From Anaeramoeba flamelloides (Eukaryota > Metamonada > Anaeramoebidae), in the NCBI GenBank assembly GCA_027625915.1, contig JANTQA010000015.1, forward strand, positions 10,507,001-10,571,000: a DNA stretch of 64,000 nt, in the 5' to 3' direction. The notes below the pieces were generated by a model, which ran no database searches, had not been told where the DNA came from, and saw only the letters and a list, made by a program, of their open reading frames with translations. How positions within the stretch are numbered: position 1 is the stretch's first letter; each line of letters starts with the position of its first letter. The translations under genes were made by a program, and so were the position numbers. Positions 22,501 to 34,863 of the stretch are shown piece by piece.

Positions 22501-25500
22501 GATCTAATAAATGAATTATTTTTAGAATTACAATTGTCAATGAAAAAAAACAAACATTTCCCAATTAAAAAAGAGGGTTGGTTACAAATGAAAAAGAAAA
22601 AAAAAATGATCAGATATTATATTAGGATGCAGTCTTGGTTTTTTGGGTATAAAAAGAATAAGCAATGTAAGGATTATATTGACGTGATTGATTTTCGAAA
22701 TGTTATTTCTTACAAATTTAATCAAATATCTAACCAAAATTTGAATGAAATTAAAATTACAATTAAAGGTGGAAGAACTCAAACATTTTATTGCAATGAT
22801 TCCCAAGAAACTCAAGAATGGGTTGATATTTTTAAGATGTGTTTAATGTTTTGTAGATTTAGTAATGAAATAATAATTAACGAAAACCAAGAAAAACAAA
22901 TTTTAAAAAAACTTTTATCATTATTCCTTTGGATTGATCATAAAATAAAACATTTAACAGAAAACCCAATTCAAATTAGAAATCATAATTTGGAAAATAA
23001 AATAAAAAAATCATTCAACGAAAAAGAAAATTATTCTAAAATTGTTAATGGGAAAGATAAATTTAAAGAAAACAGAAAAAACAAAAAAATGGGAAACAAT
23101 GAGAAAGAGGGAGGAAAAAATAAAAAAAAGAAAAAAGAAGAAAAATTGGCAATTGAAATGACAAAGGGGAAAAAAAAAAAGAAATTTATAAAAAGGATTC
23201 AATTATTAAAATATTGGAGAATTAAAATAATTAGCCGGATCATTAGATTGAAAATAAAAAATAAAAAGGATAATAAGATTAGATTATATTGCTTGAATAC
23301 TTTGGGTCAAAAAGAAAAAAGTCAAAAAGCAAATCAAGATCAAAAAAAAAAATCAAAATTTTCCAAGTATAAAAGAGGCGATATTTTCATATTTGTCGAA
23401 AAAAGTAAAACCAATCCCAAATATTACAAAGCAAAAAACGAAAAACAACAAATGGGATATATTTTAAAAAAATCTGTTGTTAAAGTGAAACCATGTTCAA
23501 TTAATACTTTTAAATATATTAATCGGTCAAATTCAAAAGAAATGATCATTAATATACAAAATGATATTAAAACTTTACAAAGACACACTTTAAAGCCACT
23601 AATAAGAACGGATTCCAATGGCCTAAAGGAGCAAACTCTAAAAATGATTGAATATGAAAAGCTAACCAAGAAGCAACCAGAAAAAAAATTATATCGAGTT
23701 TATAACGATTTTAGGGATCAATCGCCAATTTTTTTTGAAGGGCAAATTTTAATGGAAACAACAAAGGATAATGATAATTGGGCCGAAAGGGTATTGGTCA
23801 TTAATGGGTGGTATTTATCCATTTTTAAAACTAAACACAAAAAAAAAAAGATATGCGAAAATACTTTTGATTTACATTATTTAAATAGATGTGAAAAATG
23901 CAATTCAATCTTACAATACAAATATGCATTTCTACTCTGTATTGGAAAAGAAGAATTATTATTTGTTGTAAATACTGAAAAGGAATTGGAAAAATGGATA
24001 AATTTATTTCGAATTATCTGGAGTTTAAAAATATTATTACTGCCATTGGAAAGTCAAAAAATTAACCAAATTCAGAACATCTACATCAAATTGATTAAAT
24101 GGTTCGAGGATGAACAACAAATAGAAACACAATTACATTTATTAAGTTTACGTAACGCTGAACTATCATTTAAGGATGAAGAATTAATTTACAAAATCCA
24201 ACAAAGATTGACTAATTTACGGAACTTGAAAAACTATTTTATTTCAAGGCTATGTAGATTGTCGATATTATCAGGTTCACATAACGTTAATAGCAACAAG
24301 GGTGAACTATTGTTAACACACTCAAATTTAGAAAACCAAAACAAGCAAAAAAAAAATATTAAGAATCCGAGAATAGATCCAAGAAAAAGAATTTTCACTC
24401 AAGAAGATTGCCAAAGTGATCAAGAAGATGAATTAAGTTTTGAAAAGTTTGAATTTTTTTTATTAATTTCTAATCAAGGCCTATATTGGCAAGTTTTAGA
24501 TCATGACGGTAGAATTAAAAAAATTTATAGCAAAAAAAAAATAGATATAATTATTCCAGAAGAGATTGATTTTAAATATGAATTCCCTATTGAAACAAAA
24601 AATAGATTAAAATATTCTCAAAAAATTAATTTAAAAAATCAAATGATGAATAGTAAAGAATCACAGAATATTGTTGATAGTAATACTATTAACGAGAATG
24701 AGCAGAAGAGTAAAGCGGCTATCCATAATAATGAAATTAATCATATAACAATGAATTTAGAAAGTATCCAAAAGACAGAAAATTTGAAGCATTTTGAATA
24801 TATTGATTTAAATTTATTAAATACCAAACAAGCCAATATTTTTTCTTTAAAATGGGTACAAATATGGAATACTAATCCTAACCATATCTTAAATTTCCCA
24901 GTATATTTTTTAGGTACCATGGTTGTTAAATCAAAAAGATTGAAAAATAAAAAAATTAAGGGTTATTGCATTTTACAAAGTTGGTTAATGTCGGTATACA
25001 AAACGGATAATCTATTAGAATTGGCTTTGGTTGTTGATTTACGTCAATTAAAATCAATTAAAAAGGAAATTTTATATTATAAAAAGAAAAATATTAATCT
25101 AAATAATTCAACGAATAAAGGAAATGATGTAAAATATTTTAACCTAAAGTTAATTTTGAAAAATGAATCAATAATTGAATTGGCCATGAAAAATGAATCA
25201 ATAATTGATGATCGAAATTTTAGAAATAATAAAAAAAAATTTGAAAAATTCTATCAATCTATTTCGACTTTAAAAAATTTTTTATATTTTATAAAGTCAA
25301 ATAATGGCAATAGCAATCTTAACAATGATAATTTAAATAATACTAATGGGCAAAGTCAGCTTAATAATGAAATTCAAAACGAAGAAGATAATATGAAAAT
25401 TGAAATCTTTAATAGAATCTTTAAATGGATGAAACAACGTAAAATTCATTTACAAACAGAAATAATACAACAAGAGAATTTATTAAAATTATATCAGGAT

Positions 25501-25716
25501 TATGATAATCATAACATACAACAGCGTACAATTAAAGTAATCGAACAATCGAAAAGGCAGATAAAGCTATTAAACATTTGGCGAACTAGAATTTTAAGTA
25601 AAATAATCTTAATTAAATTTAAAAGGGAATTAAATAAAGAGTTAAAAAAGAATTTAGAGGATTTAAGAATTAATAAGAAAAAAATCCCAATAAAAATTGA
25701 AAATAGTATCAATGAA

Positions 25717-25758
<42 letters not shown>

Positions 25759-27016
25759 AAGAATAATAAGAATAAGGATAATAATAATAATTGTGATGAA
25801 AATATGAGAAATAATAAGAACAGAGATGAAAAAACGAAAATAGATGAAAAAGAAAAAAAGAATGTAGAAAGGGTAAAAGAAAAAGAAATAAGTGCCATTT
25901 GCTATACTCATACAAAAACAGAATTGGATCCAAAAATTGCCAAACTACAAGGAATTTTAACTTTTAATACCTGTGAGTGGATCATCACAAAAGAACAATT
26001 AGAATTTGATACTGAAAATAAACAATGGAAGCCATTTGAAGGCCATTTGAAAAGAAATGATAAAAAGGGATTAGTTGATCCAACTAGAGTATACATAATT
26101 TTAAAGGAGCAATTAAATGAAAATTTATCTTTTAAACTTAATCTAATTGGTGTAAATAATAATTATAATTTTAATAATTTCAATGTTAAGGAAACTGTTA
26201 ATCAGGATAATTCTAAAAATAATCAACTCGATCAAAATAAAAAGAATCAAGATGTAAAGGAAAAAGAATTTGACAAATATTATGATAGCCATTTTATTAA
26301 CAAAAAAACTAAAATAAAACTCAAAATACCAATCGAAAAAAAAGGATTAATATTTTTTTTCTCGACAAAATTGATGAAATCAAAATGGAAAAGATGTGAA
26401 ATGTTATTAAAAGGTTTTAAGTTATATTTTTTAAAAGACCTGGCTCATAATATCCCTTTTAAAACAATTAATTTAATAAATATTTTGCAAATTACTCAAA
26501 TTTTTGATAAAAGAGATATTAATTCTATAAATTCTTTACCAAAATCATATCATAATAATGTGTTTGAAATAAAAATAGATGATAAATATTTCAAATTTGC
26601 CGCACAAAATAATTCATTAAAAATCGATTGGGTAACTTCTTTTGAAATGTTACTTAATTTTAAAAAGATAGTAAAATTACCTTCCAAAATAGGATACAAC
26701 CTGAAAAAAAGAGAAGAACGATTTTTGAATTGCTTATATTGGGTACAATCAAAATTGTCTTTTTATAATAATCAATTACCAGCAATGCGAAGCATGTTCC
26801 AAATTTATAAAAAAAATAAAACAAAAAGTATAGATGAATTGACGTCAATAGAAAGTGAAATCAACAAATCAATTAATTTTATCGATTTATTAAACAATTG
26901 GAGAATTAAAATTTTGCAAAAATTATTAAGATTTAAATTAGTAGATAAAAATGATAAAAAAGCTAGGGGTTTTGTTTTTAAAAAAATAACAATAATCAAG
27001 AATAATGATAATTTTG

Positions 27017-27057
<41 letters not shown>

Positions 27058-28506
27058 CAAGAGAAAGATAAAGAAATAGAAATAATCAATGAAAATGAAT
27101 GGATTGAAATAATTAAGGAAGATGATTTACAGAATAACGATTTAATGGAAATAAAAACTAAAGAAGGGAAAATTCATATAATTGAAAAAAAAGCGATATT
27201 AAGAATTATTCCATCAATTAGTGAAGAATTTATTGAAGATTTAAATGAAAATCGAATGGTGAATCAAAAACAAAAATTACAAGAGCTCTCTGAAAATGAC
27301 AAAAAAGAATTAGTTTCAATAATTATCTCAAACAATTTTATTTTAACAAAAATTTGGATCAAAATTGTTAATGTAGCGGATGTTGATACATTATCAAATG
27401 CGTTAGTTGTGATTTTTGAACCAAAAAAATTAGGATTAGAATTGATTAAAGAAATTATCGCCGATGAAGTTGATAGAACAGATGCGATCACAACCCTATT
27501 TCGAGGAAATAGTTTAGCTTCAAAAATTTTGTCGATTTATACGAAAAGAATCGGAACAGGGTTTTTAAAGCTAACAATTGGCGATATTGTAAATAGTATT
27601 GAAAATTCGAGTGATCTTTACGAGATTGATTTATTAAAATTGGATAATGACAAAAACCAATTATTACAAAATCAAAAACGAATTTCGGAAACAATAAGAA
27701 ACATAATTTTGAATATCTATAATAATCGATTTAAAATTCCGTTATTTATTCGAACGGTTGCCATGAAATTATGGACAACAACAAAGCCCAAATTTGAGGA
27801 TTCCAAGCATTTATTAGTCTCTGGATTTTTTTTCTTAAGATTTTTATGCCCAGCAATGGTGATACCTGCCAAATTCCAATTAACAGAATCAGCAATTTCT
27901 ACAGGTGCTCGCAAAATTTTGATCACAATTTCGAAAGTGATCCAAGTTCTAGCAAATAAATCGGATTTAAAAGAAGACTATTTGCAATTTTTACAGCCCT
28001 TATTATCGGAGCTGCGTCCAATAATAAACCGTTTTTTAGATTTTATGGTCGAACCAATTTATGTTACAAAAATAAGATCTTTGAAAAATTTGCGAAAAAA
28101 AGAACAAGGTGTTGAGGTGGAGAAAGAGGGGAATATAATAGAAAGAAACCTAGATGAAAATAAGAGTGTAAACAAAGAGCAGAAGCAAATTTTTGTAGAG
28201 AAAGAGGCAATGATTTTGGGCCAGAATAATGCTAATAAAAAAATTGTTGTTTGTCAAGGGAGAAAATTAGATATCGGTTTAATCAAAGAAATAAATCCTA
28301 ACCAATTAATAAAAACCAAAATGACAATCAGCCAAGATTTGCATTTTGAACATTTTGAAATATCAAATCAAGAAAATGATTTAAATATTGGAAAAATTTA
28401 CAAAATGTTATCGCAAGAAAAAATTAGAAACAGTTTAATTGAATATTTAACAGATTACCCAACAATAATTCGAAGAATGAATGATTTTTTTTCTATTCAA
28501 AATTAA
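19565..28506 (+). CDS. Giant multi-SH3/multi-PH protein with C-terminal RasGAP (two exons)
   Basis: Exon 1 is 19565-19721, followed by donor GTAAGT and an intron of 137 bp ending TTTTAG at 19858. Exon 2 is 19859-28506. The protein is about 2934 residues, and the frame joins in phase 1. Exon 1 alone encodes most of an SH3 (residues 1-54: FSTDKEFLNFKIGEVIEVD, then NNGWVHGK and KKGKFP). After it comes a module repeated six times: PH domain, helical segment, SH3-like segment. PH domains lie at about 164-303, 572-672, 957-1052, 1345-1443, 1734-1864 and 2212-2320, mostly with the closing Trp (for example WSEWLNTIL, WFEKLKF, WVDIFKM, WINLFRI). SH3-like segments follow near 392-448, 774-855, 1193-1265, 1579-1620, 2084-2135 and 2420-2505; the later ones are weak. 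RasGAP occupies about 2534-2787 with the arginine finger R2601 in TLFRGNSLASKIL and the FLRFLCPAMVIP motif, so GTPase activation on a Ras-type protein is likely. Asn runs come from AAT repeats near 25720 and 27020. Targeting to membrane lipids through PH is inferred. Confidence 0.85.
25711..25770 (+). repeat. AAT trinucleotide repeat in coding sequence
   Basis: A run of AAT codons, interrupted by GAT, encodes an Asn-rich stretch between the helical and SH3-like segments of the fifth module of the RasGAP protein. A second run lies at about 27018-27056. Both sit in linkers, not in folded domains. Confidence 0.8.
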
Positions 28507-29490
28507 ACTTCTTTTTTGAATTCGCAATAAGAATAATAAGACCATCACATTACTCTTTTAAACAACAACAAAAGTTTTTTTTTAAAAAAAAAACGAAGTG
28601 GGTTTTTTCCAAACCTTTGAGTTTTGATTAGAAAATAAATCGACTTTTCCATCTAAAATTCTAGAATACCTTATAATGTAATTCTTCCCTTTTAAATGTA
28701 ATTTATTTTGTGAATAACTTTTCTTTTTTGCAAAAAAAAAAGATATTTATAACCTAAAAAGTCAATTCTAACAAAAAAGTAATTTGAAAGACCCAATTTT
28801 TTTTACAATAAAAAATAATCATTTTTGAAACAAAATATTTTTTTTTTCGAAATCTTATGAATTTTCCGAATTATAAAGTTGTTTATTAACCAAGTTTTTA
28901 TTGTGTATACCCATTTATCATGTTGATAAGTTTGTGTGGATCAAAACAAAATTATTTTTTAAAAAAGGGAAAAAAAAATATTAAACAACAAACATACAAA
29001 TATATACCAATGATTAAACCAAAACAATTATTGATTTTTGTTTTGATATGGTTTTGTGAACAAAATTATCTATTCTTTTCATCGGCTATGTAACAGCTTA
29101 AGTTAAATTATTGGTTCTCAATATTATGTAGAAAATGATGTTGTTATGTAGATCAATTACCTTTAGAGAATAGCATCTCTATTGTAGATTCTGTGTTTGG
29201 TTATATCTTTGTCAAACAATTGTCTAACGTGCCTGTAAGACTAAAGGAGATTGTTCGATTTTGAAAGATTTTTCAAATTTGGAATAAGTCACAAATTAAT
29301 AATTATTATTTGCAAAGAGCTTGTTATCTTCTTTTTGGTATTTTTCTTCTTTTAAAACTTTACATTTTAGAGAAATTCTAATATCAAAGTTGGTTGAAAT
29401 GGTTGTAGTTTTAATCAATCACCTAGATCTTATCGAAATTTCTCTTTCTTCTTGAGAATTGAACTTTTGAAGGTAAAACACTTTTTTAAA
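28507..29490. other. Downstream spacer of the RasGAP giant
   Basis: AT-rich with long T and A runs. No open frame, RNA gene or clear inverted repeat recognised. Confidence 0.5.
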
Positions 29491-29497
29491 AAAACTT

Positions 29498-29723
29498 CAT
29501 TTAATTGTAAAATTAAGGAAACAAATTTTTCATTCAGTTTTCCCTTTAAAAAAAAAAAGAAGAAGAATTCAAAGAAACCTATAAAGTTCACAATTATAGA
29601 AGGGAACAGTAATAAATCTATAAGATTAACAGAATTAACTAATTTAAAATTTTAAATTTGATCTTTAAAAAATTTTTGAAAAGTTGAATATAAATTTTTA
29701 TCACTTTATTTTTCAATTTATTG
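29498..29723. mobile_element. MITE family M6, diverged copy d
   Basis: The left end CATTTAATTGTAAAATTAAG followed by CAAATTTTTCATTCAGTTTTCC, and the right end GAAAAGTTGAATATAAATTT followed by TTTTTCAATTTATTG and TA, match the ends of the copies at 56046-56492. About 226 bp. A 67-residue open frame across it is chance. Confidence 0.6.
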
Positions 29724-29729
29724 TATTCT

Positions 29730-30555
29730 GTTCTAGATCTTAACTTAATTGTCTCAATTTTTTTTTAGATAATTATTTATTATTCTCTAAATTTAGAATT
29801 TTAATTATTTTGCAATATAATTATTTTCTATTCCTTTTTTTATTGATTTTTTTTTTATTGAGCTGTATAAATAAAGATACAAATAATAGTTTGAAATCTT
29901 TAATTATCATTTTCCAACTAAATATTTTTTTTAATCGAAGATTCTAAACATAAAGATCGTCAAAAATGCTTTAATATTTTTTCAACAAATCCTTTTGTTA
30001 GGTGTGCTTTATTTATGAAAAAACAGAAATTTCTGTGAAAAATAATACTTAAAAGTAAAAATATTATTTATTCTGGAAATTTGATTTATAAACAAAAAAT
30101 ATTTATTTATTTTTTTTTTTTTTGAAGGGGGGGGTAATTAATTTTTACAGCCTTTAGGTTTTTTTTAATTTAAATAATCAACAGAAAATTTATTTAATTT
30201 TCGATTTATTTCTTAAATTAAAAAAAACCTAGGCATTTTTTATTAGTTTTTCCAGAATTCAAAAGAATGGAGAAAAATAAAGATTTTACAAAATTCTTTT
30301 TGAATTTTGGAAAAGCGCAGTTAGGTTTTTTTTTACTTTTTGAAATGTAAAGAAAATTTTTGTAATTTTCAGTACATCCCAAAAATTAAAAAAAAACGAG
30401 GTACTCTACAGCACTTTACGGCACTTATCCTAATTACAAAATTTTTGTTTAAAAATTTTAAAAAAGAGTCAGAAATTTCTTTATCATTAACCAATGATAA
30501 AATAAATTATGATCATTATTTCGTATAATATCAAGAATCGTATTCTTTATTATTT
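29730..30555. other. AT-rich spacer with a small palindrome
   Basis: Contains an inverted repeat at about 30156-30232 (TTTAGGTTTTTTTTAATTTA against TAAATTAAAAAAAACCTAGG) and a G run at 30126-30133. Similar CCTAG/AGGTTTTTT pieces recur in the palindrome inside the LINE at 30810-31145. No gene. Confidence 0.5.
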
Positions 30556-30563
30556 TTGTTCAT

Positions 30564-32084
30564 TTAAATTAATTCCTTAATCCAAAATTTTCTATTTTTT
30601 CCATAGTATGGTATATACCAAAGAAAATGATCAATATCTTCTATTATTTTCAGATTAGAATGATTTTTACATAAGTTGCAAAATTTTGTTTTTAATTTAT
30701 TTTTATCATAAAAATATGAATATCTGTTTAGATATTGTGTAAAATATTTTAATTTTATAATGGAAGTTAAGCCAACTCATTTTATATTTTTTTGTCATTA
30801 GTTTTTCTTGAGTTTTCTGTTTATTTGGAAAATCAATAAAATTTCGGTTTTTTTTTAAGGTTTTCTATATTATTTGTGAAGTGTTCTAGGTTTTTTTAAG
30901 TATTCTATTTATTTGGAAAAGCAATTGATTTTCTTTAGGTTTTTTTGTATTTTCTATTTATTTCGAAAATCGATGGATTTTCGTTAGGTTTTTTTTTTTA
31001 CCTTTTAAAATAAACCGAAAATTTATTAAAATTTTCTGTTTATTTCAAAAAGTAAAAAAACCTAGAACACTTTACAAATACAATAAAAAACCTCAAAAAA
31101 ACCTATAACACTTCAGAAATAAAATGGAAACCCTCAAGAAAACCAAGACATTTGGCGACACTCTACGACACGACTGTTTGTGATATTATTAGTATACCTA
31201 ATAATTTTTAAATATTCTTGACCATTCCATCGAGAACTATTCTAATTAACTTTTCTCGAAACTGATTTAGATTTGTATTTAATAATTATAAAATTTTCTA
31301 TTCCACAATTAATATTTTCATCTTTTTTGGAAAATTTTAATTGTTGTGAAATGTGATCAAACCCTAGTATTTCTAATTTCTTCTTGAGTTTATATCTTCT
31401 TGTGTATATTGAAATTCGGGGTTGGTCAAGGTTAGCTTTAGTTTTATAAATTATTCTTGGAGAATCTGGATTTATTTTTAAAAATTTTGTTACTTTTTTA
31501 TTTATCCAAACATCAATGTAGTCAAAATCTTTTTGATTTAGATTAAAAATTACAATTCCATAAAATAATTGGCTAATACATATTGATTTAAACATTTGTA
31601 ATTTTACTCCATTGGTTGATTTTTATTGGCTAAAAAAAGTTTTAATTTTTTAAAAACTATCTTTTACTTTTTCAAGATTTTTTTGTAAATAGTTTTCCTT
31701 TTCAACCAAATCACTAAATATTTTATTTTAAGTGAAAGTTTTTGATTATAGTGTTTTATCAAAATTTGGATTCATTCCAAATTCTTTTATAATTTTAAAA
31801 ATTATTATTAATTGTTAGTCAATTTCTGAAATTAGTCCTTCCATTATTAAAAACAAATCATCTGCAAACATCTGAACATATTTTGCAGGATGCTTAATTT
31901 TTTCAATTAAAAAATGACTGAGAATTCCAAATAATAAAGGAGATGGAGGGTCTACTTGATAAACCCCTGATCCAACCTTTTTATGATAATTTTTAAGCCA
32001 TGTTTTGATTTTTTCATTTCGAATATATTTATCAAGACAATAGTATACTAATATATAACCAAAATTTTGTAATATTTTTATCAC
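30564..32084 (-). mobile_element. Decayed, 5'-truncated LINE (non-LTR retrotransposon)
   Basis: Minus strand. The first open piece (32084-31815, 89 residues) has the reverse-transcriptase core: a DPPSPLLFGILSHFL segment (usual 'GDPLSPLLF') and then YVQMFADDLFLI (the catalytic FADD box). The region 31815-31600 keeps a LINE-like sequence with stops (EFGMNPNF, SDLVEKENYLQKNLEK). The piece 31595-31242 (117 residues) fits the thumb/connector region (SICISQLFYGIVIFN). After a palindromic insertion, about 30780-30564 encodes the usual C-terminal zinc-knuckle and tail (KFCNLCKNHSN, then IIEDIDHFLWYIPYYGK) before TAA. The endonuclease and N-terminal RT parts are absent, as in typical 5' truncation. 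The QG-to-QV change and several stops show that it is dead. Clade cannot be assigned from this. Confidence 0.8.
30810..31145. repeat. Palindromic insertion within the LINE
   Basis: The left half (TTTTCTTGAGTTTTCTGTTT, then AGTGTTCTAGGTTTTTT) is mirrored by the right half (AAAAAAACCTAGAACACTTT, then CCTCAAGAAAACC). Repeated 'ATTTATTTGGAAAATCAAT'-like blocks lie inside. It separates the LINE connector region from its C-terminal zinc-knuckle, so it is younger than the LINE. Confidence 0.6.
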
Positions 32085-32089
32085 CCTTT

Positions 32090-32930
32090 AAGGGTAATGT
32101 TTTCATATCAGAATTGTTTTATTAGGTGTTATTTTAGGTTCACAAAAAAAAAAAAAAATTTTTTGGGTTGAAGAAATTGGATAAAAAATTCTAAACTTAA
32201 AAGTAAAAAAAACAATAAAAAAAATTGAAATAGTTCTTTCAAGGAATAATTAAAAAACTGACTTTAAGGGATTTCCAAGTACAAGTTCAAATTTGAAAAC
32301 ATTTCAAACTTTGTAAAAGTAATTATAAAAAAATTTAGAACAGCTTAGGAAATTTTTTTGTGTTTATATATTTGATATAGAAATTATGAAGTTTAAAAAA
32401 TCCAATTTTGGTAGGATCGAAGAATGGAGAGAATGTGAAAATGTTTAGTTTTTTCGAAAAGGAAAGTCTCAGTGTGTAAATTTAATTGGGGTATGAAACT
32501 CTTTTAAGAGTGTTTTTATTTAAATTTTTCCTTATTTCACTTGATAACAAAGTCCTTAATTATCTTTTTGATAAATTTACTTTTATTGTTTAAAGTATTG
32601 TATTCCAACTCTCAGAAAAACTATAATAGGAATATCCCTAAACTCTAAATTCAGTTTTTTACAAAAAAAACAATGAAGGATTTTAAATTCAATGCAATAC
32701 TTATTATAGTAGTTGTTTGATATTTTGATTCTTCTTTGAAAAATTTCGTTTAAATCATAAAAGTTGTTCAGTAGATTACAATTTTTCAATCATCAAAAAA
32801 ATAATATTATTTTGGTATAATTCCATACTAATTTGAGAATAAATAAGATTCTGTTGGTCTTTTCTTTTCATTTAAAATATAGTATTTATAAATTGAATCT
32901 TTCCAGATGTAAGACTCAACACCTCTTCAC
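32090..32930. other. Gene-free stretch between LINE and M1b
   Basis: No recognisable LINE sequence continues upstream of 32084. A 68-residue minus-strand frame at 32583-32789 has no known domain. Nothing else is supported. Confidence 0.45.
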
Positions 32931-32933
32931 TAA

Positions 32934-33506
32934 TGTTTATAATCCCTTTAAATTAAAAAAAAAAAAGATTGTCTTGTATTTATTTCAACAGTGTGTTATT
33001 TTGGTTCTTAGATGATCGATCTTCTACTTTGTATGGATTTTAATAGTGGTTAAAAAAGTAATTTTTGGAAATTTTTCTGAATTTATTTTTTTTTTTTCCG
33101 AATTCAAATTCAAGAGTGTAAGGCTAATATATTAGTAGATATTTAATAAATTCTGATTTCATGTGTTGTCATTTGAAATTTTGATTTAACTTTTGTTTTA
33201 TTATGAATTTTTAAAAAAAAATTATTTTTTTTTGTAGTTCATTGAGTAAAAAGGAAATAAATATTTCAATTCTACAACACAATTCAATATTTTTTATTCT
33301 TACCTTCGAATGAATTAATCTTGCACTCTTAAATTTGAATTTGGGAAATATATATATATATATACAGAAAAATTTCCAAAAATTACATTTTTAAAATACT
33401 TATTAAAATCCATACCAAGTTAAAGAACCACTATCTAATAACCAAAATAACATACTATTACAAGTAATACAAGATAATCTTTTCCCGAATTTCAGGATTG
33501 TAAACC
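32934..33506. mobile_element. MITE family M1, diverged copy b
   Basis: Left end TGTTTATAATCCC followed after an A-rich stretch by GATTGTCTTGTATT and TGTTATTTTGGTTCTTAGAT. The right end is the inverted counterpart (AATACAAGATAATCTTTTCC, then ATTTCAGGATTGTAAACC). The flanks CTAA and TTGA are near-TTAA. It is much more diverged than copy a at 2395-2946, with an (AT)n run inserted in the right arm at about 33350-33364. Confidence 0.7.
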
Positions 33507-33509
33507 TTG

Positions 33510-34860
33510 AGGAGATCTATTATTTTCTTTTTAAGGGAGTAGTATTTTGTAATAATAAATTGAAATTTTTTCAAGATCTTGAAAAAACATTTTTTGTAAT
33601 TAGTGTTTTGTATTTTTCTGAAATGGATGAGCCAACCTCATTTTAACAATTCATTATTTTTTATTAATTTTTTGAATCCAAAATTCACATTTTTCCAATA
33701 TAAAACAAAACAATAAACCTATTATTTTATTTAACAATTAAATTAATTCTTGAAAATGGGGAAAACATATTTTTTTATTTTTTATTGAAAAGTCCGAATT
33801 TTGAAAGAAAATTTTTTATTTGGTTATTATTTTTATTAATCTTTCAATTTAAATTTCAGCCAATAAAACTAATTGAAGTATAGGTGATTTAATAATTGAA
33901 TATTTGATAGAAATTTAACAAAAGTTTTTCAATAAAATATAGAATAAATTTTGGCAAAAAAAAATTTCATTTCCTAAAATGTTTTAAACAAAAGTTGTTT
34001 TCTGATTTTCAAAATATGAAAAAAAATTATAAATGAATTTTAATTTTGAAAAATTTTTTTAACTAATTGTTTGACCTTATTCACAAGAATCGTTATTATA
34101 ATTTAAATCATTTTTGTCAGAAAAAAAAAAAATGATTTTGAATTTTTTGGATAAAATTATAAAAATCCCAAATATCTTATAGAAAGTTTTATTTATTTTG
34201 AAAGATCTAATTTCATCATAGAACAAAAACCCAATTTCGATGTAAAATTTTGTAAATAACTCTAAAACTTTAATGGTTATAACTATCCTTCTTGAAAAAA
34301 TACAATTATTTTTCAAGAGGTTGAATATATCATTTTTTTGGTTAACCAAAAGAAATATCTGAAAAAAGAAAAAAAAAATCTTTTCATTAATATTCCTGGT
34401 AACAAATACTAGTTATCGAGTAATAAAGATCAAAATTGTAATAAACCAGATGTAAAAGTAATTTTATGTTTTTAGAAATCAAATAAATTTAAATATTTTT
34501 TTTTTTAAAAAATGGAAAAAAAAAATTTGATATCATTTACTGAAAAAATTTTCTTTTTTGAGGTTTTTTTTATTGATCAGAATTTTTTGAAATTCTTCGC
34601 ATGGACAAAATTTGAAAGTAGAGAATATCACCAATAAAAGATTTTAAAATTTTTACTCTGTTGTTGTCGAGTACTGATCCCTTAATTAGAAACTCTTTTA
34701 ATTTTTTACTCAATCTTGAAACCCTCATTAGAAAAGATATTTAATCAAATCCTTGGTTAATATTTCAGTTTACTAACAAACTTGCAGAATTATTTCATTT
34801 TTAAAATTAGTCTTTATTTTCGATTCTTGGATCATTTTCTTATTATTTTGGATCTTGTTA
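33510..34860. other. Spacer upstream of the basic-protein gene
   Basis: AT-rich. A 90-residue minus-strand frame at 34077-34349 is low-complexity (F/K/I/N). No element or RNA gene recognised. Confidence 0.45.
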
Positions 34861-34863
34861 AAA

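Noticed and set aside
32583-32789. 68-residue minus-strand frame upstream of the LINE as its missing N-terminal part
   Set aside because: It shows no endonuclease or early RT motif and lies about 500 bases away from the readable LINE.
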